A stretch of DNA of 64,000 nt from Planctomycetota bacterium. Its GTDB lineage: Bacteria; Planctomycetota; JAJSAM01; JAJVHW01. The notes beneath the pieces were generated by a model that did no database searches, was not told the DNA's origin, and saw nothing but the letters and a program-made list of their open reading frames with translations. Positions 9,187 through 16,089 of the stretch are shown in pieces. The stretch covers positions 124,001-188,000 of the forward strand of contig JAJRPF010000048.1 of the NCBI GenBank assembly GCA_024280885.1, in the 5' to 3' direction. How positions within the stretch are numbered: position 1 is the stretch's first letter; each line of letters opens with the position of its first letter. A program made the position numbers and the translations under genes.

Positions 9187-9531
9187 ATGACGGACAAGAA
9201 GCTCTTTGGCGCACTCCGTGCCACCACGTTGGCAGCGCTGTGCGCAGGCGGATTCGTACTCGCGACGGCCGGCTGCAGCGCCGAATCAGAAGGCGGTCCT
9301 GAGGCTGGTGGAGAGACACCGGCCGACGTGGGCGGCGAGAAATCCTGCTCTGGCGACATGGGCGGCGAGAAGTCGTGTGGCGACTCGATGGGGGCCGACA
9401 AGGCGGACGGCGAGAAGTCGTACGGCGACCAGATGGACGGCGAGAAATCGTGTGGCGACAGCATGGGTGGCGACAAGGCTGGCGACAAGGCGGATGGCGA
9501 GAAGTCATGCGGGGAGAAAAGCTGCGGCTGA
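9187..9531 (+). CDS. Low-complexity Cys-repeat lipoprotein; candidate MNIO-modified peptide
   Basis: 114 residues, start ATG 9187 preceded by AGAAGGAC. A signal with a lipobox-like end (ATAGC, Cys30) precedes a Gly/Asp/Lys-rich tail holding five EKSC motifs (Cys54, 64, 89, 108, 113) and one EKSY, mostly in the context GEKSCGDSM. Repeated EGKCG motifs after a signal peptide mark HvfA-type precursors whose cysteines are oxidised by DUF692 enzymes with DUF2063 partners. Exactly such an enzyme pair occurs at 38023-39764. The motif here is EKSCG, not EGKCG, and the genes are 29 kb apart, so the link is a hypothesis. An alternative is a simple metal-binding lipoprotein. A strong hairpin follows the stop. 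Confidence 0.75.
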   Translation: MTDKKLFGALRATTLAALCAGGFVLATAGCSAESEGGPEAGGETPADVGGEKSCSGDMGGEKSCGDSMGADKADGEKSYGDQMDGEKSCGDSMGGDKAGDKADGEKSCGEKSCG

Positions 9532-9564
9532 TTTCGCCAATAGAGCCTGCGGAGCCTATTTCGT

Positions 9565-9595
9565 CCCGGCCTGAGTGATTTCCGCTCAGGCCGGG
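9565..9595 (+). terminator. Hairpin after the Cys-repeat gene
   Basis: Perfect 11-base inverted repeat (9565-9575 and 9585-9595, CCCGGCCTGAG and its complement) with a 9-base loop, 33 bases after the stop at 9531. No T-run follows, so it may be a terminator of non-canonical type or an mRNA-stabilising stem. Confidence 0.6.
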
Positions 9596-9632
9596 GCCCG
9601 TCCCCTCCGCCTCCGCCGAAAAGAGGTCCATC

Positions 9633-9995
9633 GTGCGCGATGAAGCGCAGGCCCTGCTTGCTGCCAACCATTCATTCTATTCTGCGTTTGCCGAAGGCGA
9701 CGTCGGTCGCATGGAGAACCTCTGGGCCGAGGACGTCAACGTCGCGTGTAGTCATCCAGGCGCTGGTCCGCTGCACGGCCGATCGGTGGTGATGCAGACC
9801 TGGAACGAGATCCTGCAGAGCGGCGGCGCGCCGGGCATTCATGCCGATGACGCGAAGGCTGTGCTTCTCGGCGAGGCTGGCTTCGTGACGTGCATGGAGT
9901 GCATCGGCGATGCCCGCTTGGTCGCGACGAATGTCTTCGTGCGCGAGTCCGGGCGCTGGCGCATGGTTCACCATCAGGCGGGCGCCGAGAGCTGA
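9633..9995 (+). CDS. SnoaL/NTF2-like small protein
   Basis: 120 residues with a GTG start. The pattern is that of the DUF4440/SnoaL-like NTF2 fold: an N-terminal helix (LLAANHSFYSAFAEGD), the turn ENLWAEDVNVACSHPG, the segment GPLHGRSVVMQTWNEIL, and strands ending FVRESGRWRMVHHQAG. The WRMVHHQAG ending is typical of the bacterial subgroup often annotated as ketosteroid isomerase-like or SnoaL-like. No catalytic assignment is possible. It lies just beyond the hairpin after the Cys-repeat gene, same strand, and converges with the next gene. Confidence 0.75.
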   Translation: MRDEAQALLAANHSFYSAFAEGDVGRMENLWAEDVNVACSHPGAGPLHGRSVVMQTWNEILQSGGAPGIHADDAKAVLLGEAGFVTCMECIGDARLVATNVFVRESGRWRMVHHQAGAES

Positions 9996-10005
9996 CAGCC
10001 GGGGA

Positions 10006-11532
10006 TCAGCGCGGCGTCACGGGCGCAACGACGCGACCGGGATCCACGTCGAAGTCTTCGTCGCGGATCGGAAGCGGCGGCACGGCACGACCAGTGACCC
10101 AGCCGTAGGGATTGTCGAGCGCCTCGATCGTGTACTCGTAGTGCCCGTCCACGTAGTTCGGGTCGGGCACGAAGCGCAGGTCCCCGCGCTTGACGTGCTG
10201 CGTGAGCTGGCTGTCTTCCTGGCGCAGGTAGAACTCCACCCATGGGGCCGTCGGCGATTGTGCCGCCGTGAGCGCGCCGCGTGTCCCGCGCTTCACATGC
10301 CCGCTCCAGAGCAAGTACTCGTTCTTGCGCCCTGAACTGAACTGGCGACCCGCGTCGTCCGTCTGACGCGCCGAGAAGAGCTTGCCCACCGAGAGCCGTC
10401 CGCGGGCCATCGCCTTCCACGCCCAGTAGCCATCGATCGGCTCCTTGCGGCGCTTGTCGCGGAACGCGTTGGAGAGCATCCAGCGAAGGTTCCAGGTGTG
10501 TTGATCCGTGAGCGTGTTGCCGCGATCGTCGAGTGAGAAGTACTCGATGATGCGGAACCAGACCCGCAGCGGCGCTGGACTGCCTGCAACTGATGACGCG
10601 GGCAGGAAGATCATCTTCCCGTCGAGCACTTGACGCACCCAGCGTCGCGCATCGCCGTTCGCGCCTCCGAATGCCGCCCGATCCTCGGCTAGTAGCGCGT
10701 CGCGCAGCGCCTTCGGTTGTTGCCTGAGCCCGCCACGATCTGTGGCGCGGAGTAGGGCACGGTCCGGCACGTGGAAGGTGTGCCGACCCTTCGCGAGATA
10801 CGTGCAGCGCTTCGCACTACCCTGCGGGACGGTTGACTCCTGGCGCACGTCGAGCCAGCGGACCGGGACGCGCTCCTTTCCGATCCCGTCCGGGTGGAAG
10901 AGCGGGGCACGCGGCCGAAAGATGATCGTCCGCAGCGTCGGGAACTCGCTCCCGGTTGTGTCGTTGACGGGGACGAGGCAGCGCTCCCCACCGCGCTCGT
11001 CCAGCCCACGCAAGATGCGGCGCGGTTTGGAGGAGGGGGCGACGCCAGTGGAGCGCCCGGCGCCGTACGCGAACGTGATCTCATCCGCGCGCTCGTGGAG
11101 TTGGAGTTGCACCCGTCCGTCGTCGCTCGACCACTCGATGACGAAGCGTCGCGCCGGAGCTTGTCCATCCGTCCACGTGTGGACCGTTCGTTCCTCGGCG
11201 TGCGCTTGCCAGAGTGGTGCGATCGCGCCGTCGACACCGCCACCAAGAATGGGAAGGCGCGCCGGTTGCGCGACATCGAGAGACGCCGTCGCACCGAGCA
11301 CGACGAACCCGTGCATCGAGATACCCACGTCGGTGTACGGCTCACCGAAGTAGCGAAACCGGAATGGGATCTCGACGCGCGCACTCGGAGTGTTGCCGTC
11401 GAACGTGACCGGCGCGGCGAGCGGTGGCCGAGGGAGCAAGGCGCCGTCGCCTTCTCGCTCCGTGTACCCCTGCGCAGCCGCCGGCGCGGCGAGTGCGAAG
11501 AGCATGCACGAGGCCAGCAGGAGCGTCCCCAC
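10006..11532 (-). CDS. Large secreted protein of unknown function
   Basis: About 508 residues from a proposed GTG start at 11532, which gives a compact signal peptide ending LAAPAAAQG. Longer in-frame starts run into the opposite-strand gene at 11747 and add non-signal sequence. The mature protein starts with a beta-rich domain (VEIPFRFRYFGEPYTDVGISMHGFVVLG), seen in secreted proteins of several phyla with a nidogen-like or choice-of-anchor fold. A longer region of unrecognised sequence follows. No catalytic motif. It is divergent from the VPLP-CTERM gene with ~214 bases between. Start uncertain; function unknown. Confidence 0.6.
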   Translation of the reverse strand: MGTLLLASCMLFALAAPAAAQGYTEREGDGALLPRPPLAAPVTFDGNTPSARVEIPFRFRYFGEPYTDVGISMHGFVVLGATASLDVAQPARLPILGGGVDGAIAPLWQAHAEERTVHTWTDGQAPARRFVIEWSSDDGRVQLQLHERADEITFAYGAGRSTGVAPSSKPRRILRGLDERGGERCLVPVNDTTGSEFPTLRTIIFRPRAPLFHPDGIGKERVPVRWLDVRQESTVPQGSAKRCTYLAKGRHTFHVPDRALLRATDRGGLRQQPKALRDALLAEDRAAFGGANGDARRWVRQVLDGKMIFLPASSVAGSPAPLRVWFRIIEYFSLDDRGNTLTDQHTWNLRWMLSNAFRDKRRKEPIDGYWAWKAMARGRLSVGKLFSARQTDDAGRQFSSGRKNEYLLWSGHVKRGTRGALTAAQSPTAPWVEFYLRQEDSQLTQHVKRGDLRFVPDPNYVDGHYEYTIEALDNPYGWVTGRAVPPLPIRDEDFDVDPGRVVAPVTPR

Positions 11533-11746
11533 AACACGGATCTGGTCGATTCTCGTCGAAGCGCGACCGGAGTCCGAGACCGTGATCGCGCACGAGAAAC
11601 TCGCGCCTGCGGCGAACCCATCCGCGTCAGCCAGAATCGTGACCAAAGTTACTCTCGTCTCTTCGCATAGGACTATGGATGGTACCTGAGGCTCGTTCCG
11701 CCCCGGTTCCTTGTTCCCGCCGCCTGGCGGCCTCTCGGGGTGACAG

Positions 11747-12487
11747 TTGAAGTTCCCACGTCTCGCAATCGCCGTCGGCATCCTTTCAGCCTGTTTGGCG
11801 GCCCCGGCCGCCGCGGGCACCATTAGCGACTACGGTACGTATCGCATCAACAACCACCCGGATGGTGGTGCGGCTGCGCCCTTCTATGGCTTGCGCCTCG
11901 ACGGTCTCCTCGACGGGGATCAGAATAAGACGTTCACCTTCGACTTCGATGACACGGCGAACGGTGCCGCCATGTTCCTGACCTACTCGAACAGCGGTTC
12001 AGGCAATGAACTCCGCATCTTCGGCAACGCATGGGGTGGCCGGGACGTGGGCTCGACGTACCAGGACCCTCAGTTGTGGGCTATCGATTTCACATACGTC
12101 AGCGTGACCAATGCGACGGGCGACGACGATCTCTGGATCGCGTCCGGCGCCACGCCGGGTGGCGGTACGATCCGGGCCGCTGACCTCAGCGGGCCGATCA
12201 CCGAACTCAAGGCGTTCGCCGGAAATCACCCGTACTACTTCCGCCTCGGCGACGAGGACGATGACTCCGGTCATCGCATGACGGGCGGCATCACTGGATG
12301 GGGCTGGATGAATCACGCCACTCCCGGAGCCGGGACGAGCCTCGACACGCACCTCTACTCGTCAGACTGGCTGTTCACCGTCAATCCTGTGGCCGTGCCA
12401 CTCCCGCCGTCGGCCTGGATGGGCGTCGGACTCCTCGGCGCGCTCGGACTCGTGCGACTGCGCCGCCGGCGTGCCCCCGCCATCTGA
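11747..12487 (+). CDS. Exported protein with VPLP-type (PEP-CTERM-like) sorting signal
   Basis: 246 residues starting at a TTG; an in-frame TGA two codons upstream rules out any longer form. There is an N-terminal signal peptide (about 1-23). The Gly/Asp/Asn-rich middle is a probable beta-sandwich. The C-terminus has the tripartite sorting signal VPLPPSAW, hydrophobic helix MGVGLLGALGLV, then an Arg cluster. This is the VPLPA variant of PEP-CTERM, recognised by an exosortase that releases the protein to the surface or matrix. No exosortase gene is in the window. GGGGTGA upstream can serve as ribosome-binding site. Confidence 0.8.
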   Translation: MKFPRLAIAVGILSACLAAPAAAGTISDYGTYRINNHPDGGAAAPFYGLRLDGLLDGDQNKTFTFDFDDTANGAAMFLTYSNSGSGNELRIFGNAWGGRDVGSTYQDPQLWAIDFTYVSVTNATGDDDLWIASGATPGGGTIRAADLSGPITELKAFAGNHPYYFRLGDEDDDSGHRMTGGITGWGWMNHATPGAGTSLDTHLYSSDWLFTVNPVAVPLPPSAWMGVGLLGALGLVRLRRRRAPAI

Positions 12488-12853
12488 CGGTCTGAAGCGA
12501 GTCCGCCGCGCCCATGCGTGGAGCAGCAACCTCCGTGAAGAGAGCGCTGCCACGGGGCGAGATTCGCCTGCCGACGGTCCGATCAACGATCGACCGGCAG
12601 CGTGAGATCCTTAGATCTCCGGGACCGGTACCGAAGTTCTGCGAACGTCGGAGCGCCTCGATCGTTCGTAGGGGCGTCGGGTATCAGCATGTCGCGGTCT
12701 CACTCCGTCACGTCACTCCGTCACGTCACTCCGTCACGTCACTGTGCCGTTACGGCGCCTGGCGTGAGCGCACAGAATGCCATGGAACGTTCTGTGCGGG
12801 AGTGCATCGAAACAGATGCGATCGGCATGCGCGTAGCCGGCGGGAGGATCACG
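12488..12853. other. Intergenic region with short tandem repeat
   Basis: 366 bases without a supported gene. A 13-base tandem repeat sits at 12701-12743, and a good ribosome-binding site (GGAGG, 12843-12847) precedes the ATG at 12854. The in-frame extension upstream of 12854 reads through the tandem repeat and is not credible protein. Confidence 0.6.
12701..12743 (+). repeat. 13-base tandem repeat
   Basis: Three perfect copies of CACTCCGTCACGT followed by a fourth, truncated to CACT. Because 13 is not a multiple of three, copy-number changes would shift any reading frame, supporting a non-coding location. Confidence 0.9.
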
Positions 12854-13978
12854 ATGCGCACTTCGTTCAGACTCTTCATCGGGTTATCCATGCTCTTCAC
12901 ACTCGGCGTTGCGGGCGCGGAGGAGACTTCGGACGTCCCTCTCCCGGAGACGATCCCGGAAGCGGTCGAGGTGAAGCGGGAGCGTGTTCGGCGCGCGTCG
13001 CTGAAGCGTGCGCTGATCTGGTTGGACACGAGCCAGAACGAGAATGGATCGTGGGGCAAGAAGCACACGTACGCGGTGACCGGACTCGCGTGTCTCGCAT
13101 TTCTCGCCGCGCAGGATGAGCCGTTCTTCGGCAAGCGCAACGCGGCGCTCAAACGCGGTCTCGAGTTCCTGCTCGCGCAGCAGAAGGACGGTGTCTTCCC
13201 CAAGCAGGGGCATACGTGGATCCATGGGCAGGGCTTCGCGACTCTGGCGCTCTCGGAGGCGCGCGGCCGCTCGCTGCTGACGGAGACCGCAGTGGAACTC
13301 GATGCGGCTCTGCTGACCGATGTGGTCGTCAAGGCGGCGTCCGCGATCGCTAGCAATCAGTCCGCCTCGGGCGGCTGGTGGTACACGCAAGGCGATCGGA
13401 AGAACCACGAGGGTTCCACCACCGTCTGCGCCGTACAGGCGCTCGTGTCAGCGAGCAACTATGGCCTGACTGTCGATCAGGCCGTCCTCGACAACGGCTT
13501 CGAATACCTGAAGCGCTGCCAGAATCCGGATGGGGGCTTCGACTACAAGGAGGGGCCCGGGACCGCGAGCATGAAGGAAGGCACCGCCGCCGGCGTGTCC
13601 ACGCTCGCTCTCGTGAAGCGCTTCGACTACGCCGTCATGCTCGAGGGTGTGAAGTTCCTGGAGACGATCGGCACGGCTGGACTCAGCCGCGAGCGCTTTC
13701 CCTTCTACGGCCACTTCTACGCGTCGATGGGCATGCGCCTCTTCGGCGAAGAGATGTCCGAGGAAGCGCGCGTCGCGCCCTACATTGCCGCCGCGCACGC
13801 AGCCGTGATGGCCTGGCAGGAAGAGAACGGGTCCTGGGCAGAGCGCGGCTGGATGAAGGGCAGCAGCCCCGAAGGCAGCGCCTACTCAACCGCGTTCGCC
13901 GCGCTCGTGCTTGCCGTGCCGGAGGGGCGTCTATCCATCTTCCGGCGCGATCCGCCCGCGCTGCCGCAAGCGAAGTGA
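12854..13978 (+). CDS. Secreted prenyltransferase/squalene-cyclase-fold (alpha-alpha toroid) protein
   Basis: 374 residues from ATG 12854, chosen because GGAGG lies six bases upstream and it starts a clean signal peptide (about 1-24). The mature part repeats the terpene-cyclase/prenyltransferase helix-pair motifs: ALIWLDTSQNENGSWG, ALKRGLEFLLAQQKDGVF, GFEYLKRCQNPDGGFDY and MAWQEENGSWAE. These QxxDGGF/QxxxGSW turns define the alpha-alpha toroid, also used by proteins that do not cyclise anything. The acid motif DxDD of squalene-hopene cyclase is not seen, so catalysis is doubtful. Planctomycetal genomes carry many such exported proteins. The gene converges with the PrcB-like gene at 14013. Confidence 0.8.
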   Translation: MRTSFRLFIGLSMLFTLGVAGAEETSDVPLPETIPEAVEVKRERVRRASLKRALIWLDTSQNENGSWGKKHTYAVTGLACLAFLAAQDEPFFGKRNAALKRGLEFLLAQQKDGVFPKQGHTWIHGQGFATLALSEARGRSLLTETAVELDAALLTDVVVKAASAIASNQSASGGWWYTQGDRKNHEGSTTVCAVQALVSASNYGLTVDQAVLDNGFEYLKRCQNPDGGFDYKEGPGTASMKEGTAAGVSTLALVKRFDYAVMLEGVKFLETIGTAGLSRERFPFYGHFYASMGMRLFGEEMSEEARVAPYIAAAHAAVMAWQEENGSWAERGWMKGSSPEGSAYSTAFAALVLAVPEGRLSIFRRDPPALPQAK

Positions 13979-14012
13979 AACGACTGCCGCAGGCGAAGGC
14001 GCCGCGGGCCGC

Positions 14013-15008
14013 CTACTTACACTTGTCGTAGACGGACGGCGCGCGGTCCGACACTGCCGGAGCGGCGTTGCGCCGCACGCGGACGAACATGAACGGCGCG
14101 AAGTCCTGGCACAGACTGGAGTTCAGCCCGCCGGAACACGCGAACTGAAAGCAGCCGAAGCGCTGCCGCCAGGAGACATGGAGCTGGTCGAGTGTGTCCG
14201 TGACATTCAGGAGCTCGACCTTCTGCTCGTGGACCTGATTCACGAGTCCCATGAAGATCCCGATGACCATGTCTTGATTGAAGTCCACGACAGGTCGAGA
14301 GTTGAAACTGGGGAAGATGGCCTTGTCGTAGAGCGTCATCCACTCGCTGTCGGTGCGCGCCACCATGACGGTTGGCTGCAGCACTTGGCTCCCCTGGCCG
14401 CTCGTGAGGATCGCGAACACCAGGCTGCCCTGCGCGACCGGGACGGGCGATGGCGGCTGCACCGGAGGTCCGATCGCGACTCCCGGCGGTAGCGACGCCC
14501 ACGTTGTGGAACCGCCGCGGCGACGCTCATCGAAGACCACCACGTCGTCAGCGAGTGCCGTGCCAACTTCAATCGAACAGGTCACTCGCTTGGGTCCGCC
14601 AGCGCGTAGGGCGCCCGCATTCGCGCCACGCACGTCCAGGCTGAGGCGGCCGTTGATCGAATCGAGCTTCAGCTTCGTGCGAACACCGTTGACCTTGGTC
14701 CGGAGGCGCCACACTCCCTTGCGGAGCTTGAATCCGCCGCGGCTGTCGTCGCCGGTCGGTGAGTGCGCCGCGGCGACGAAAGCACCGATCTTGATCTGCA
14801 AGCCCACAAGTTGCGGATCGAACGCAGCCAGAGTTCTCTGGTCCGTGACCACGCCGCGGAGCTTCACGGCGTGACTCGGAACGCCCCTGCGCGTGATGCG
14901 GAACACGACACGTGCTCGATCCACGGTGAGGCCTTCAGCGTGCGCGATGCGCGGGCAACCTGTAATGGCGACTGCGCACGCAATCGCGAGGAGTGTCTTC
15001 CGTCCCAT
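14013..15008 (-). CDS. Exported protein with PrcB-like C-terminal domain (paralogue of 23314-24264)
   Basis: 331 residues with a signal peptide containing a possible lipobox (AITGC, Cys18). The N-terminal half is an unrecognised beta domain. After a Pro-rich hinge (PPVQPPSPVPVAQ) comes a domain with the layout of PrcB: a query strand (SLVFAILTSGQGSQ), a Trp-centred helix (DSEWMTLYDKAIFP), PVVDFNQDMVIGIFMG, and strands with charged ends. The second protein of this type at 23314 shares the same order, including (F/V)VDFxxx. PrcB domains occur in protease-associated exported proteins, but no protease gene is adjacent. Divergent from the arrestin-like gene. Confidence 0.55.
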   Translation of the reverse strand: MGRKTLLAIACAVAITGCPRIAHAEGLTVDRARVVFRITRRGVPSHAVKLRGVVTDQRTLAAFDPQLVGLQIKIGAFVAAAHSPTGDDSRGGFKLRKGVWRLRTKVNGVRTKLKLDSINGRLSLDVRGANAGALRAGGPKRVTCSIEVGTALADDVVVFDERRRGGSTTWASLPPGVAIGPPVQPPSPVPVAQGSLVFAILTSGQGSQVLQPTVMVARTDSEWMTLYDKAIFPSFNSRPVVDFNQDMVIGIFMGLVNQVHEQKVELLNVTDTLDQLHVSWRQRFGCFQFACSGGLNSSLCQDFAPFMFVRVRRNAAPAVSDRAPSVYDKCK

Positions 15009-15129
15009 CGCCTCATCATGAGGGAAGCCGCGCTTCCGTCACCCCGGATGTCGCCGCGGATTGAGCAACCGACCGGGCCGCGCGCCTGTTCACCTGAGAC
15101 GACCACCGCCACACGAGAAGGAGCGCAGC

Positions 15130-16080
15130 ATGTCGCGAGACGCAATCGAAGCCGAGATCACACTGGATGAGAGCTCTCTGGTCCCCGGCGAGCGTGCGAC
15201 GCTGCGCTTTCGGATGACCGCACGCGAGAGCGTTCGTATTCGCGGCGCCCACGTGAGCTTCGCCGGGTTCGAGGAGACGAAGGCGGTCTACACCTCATCG
15301 AACGGCAAGACCACGACGACGCACACGGCCACGGAGCGCAACTCGCTGGTCGAGGCGAGAAAGACGTTCAAGGGCCAGGCTCCCGCCGGCTTCCTCCACA
15401 ACCTCGCTGACGGTGCGAAGACGCTACTCGGCGGCGGCGAGCACGAGGAGCTGCCGCGTGGCAGTCATGACGTAGTGCTCGAAGTGGATCTCCCCGCGGA
15501 CCTGCCGGAGTCGTTCAAGGCGAAGAAGATCCGTGTCGCCTACGAGGCCTCGGTCCATCTCGACATCCCTGCTGGGCGCGACTTCCGACAGACCGTCACA
15601 TTCGATGTACCGTCCGCGGCGAGCGACGAGACACCTGAGTTGGAAGCGTTGACGATCCGGTACCCGGAGGACTCGGGGCGCGGCTTCTTCGACTCCGTGT
15701 TCGGCCCAGACGTCTCGATGCGTGTCAATCTCACCACCACGGTCATCGCGCGCGGCGGTCGGCTCTCTGGCGAACTTGAGGTGCGATTTAAGGACAAGCC
15801 GCCGACGATCAAGGCCGTCGTCTGTTCTCTGATCCGGCGTGAGAAGAGTGAGGCGCGTGGTCATCGCGACGGTCACGCGGAGACACTCGTCAGCGAGCGT
15901 CTCCCGCAGCGAGAGAGTACGTCGAACAGTCTCTTCGTTGCATTCGAAGTACGTGTCCCAGATGAGATGATCGCCGACCGCAGTGGTGCGAAGTTCACGC
16001 TCTCGCACGAACTCGCGGTATCGCTTGACGTGCCGTGGGCGAAGGACCCCACGATTCGAATTCCGATCGTCGTCGTCTGA
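15130..16080 (+). CDS. Arrestin-like beta-sandwich protein
   Basis: 316 residues; the ATG at 15130 has AAGGAG about eight bases upstream, so the in-frame ATG at 15061 was not used. There is no signal peptide. The chain is rich in strands and is arranged as two sandwich halves. The first starts EAEITLDESSLVPGERATLRFRM and the second SMRVNLTTTVIARGGRLSGELEVRF; the x-PG-x-x-(A/L)-x-(F/V)-(R/E) pattern in both is characteristic of bacterial arrestin-like and Spo0M-type folds. Probably a cytoplasmic adaptor; no partner is evident. The family call is by fold pattern only. Confidence 0.5.
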   Translation: MSRDAIEAEITLDESSLVPGERATLRFRMTARESVRIRGAHVSFAGFEETKAVYTSSNGKTTTTHTATERNSLVEARKTFKGQAPAGFLHNLADGAKTLLGGGEHEELPRGSHDVVLEVDLPADLPESFKAKKIRVAYEASVHLDIPAGRDFRQTVTFDVPSAASDETPELEALTIRYPEDSGRGFFDSVFGPDVSMRVNLTTTVIARGGRLSGELEVRFKDKPPTIKAVVCSLIRREKSEARGHRDGHAETLVSERLPQRESTSNSLFVAFEVRVPDEMIADRSGAKFTLSHELAVSLDVPWAKDPTIRIPIVVV

Positions 16081-16089
16081 CGCGGGCCG

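Noticed and set aside
8226..9671. Long minus-strand frame rich in SPHDFSP repeats
   Set aside because: It is the complement of the EKSC-repeat gene and DUF4230 gene; the repeats mirror the codons of that gene, and no start or family supports it.
12701..12743. Tandem repeat considered as a CRISPR array
   Set aside because: Units of 13 bases without spacers; far too short and contiguous.
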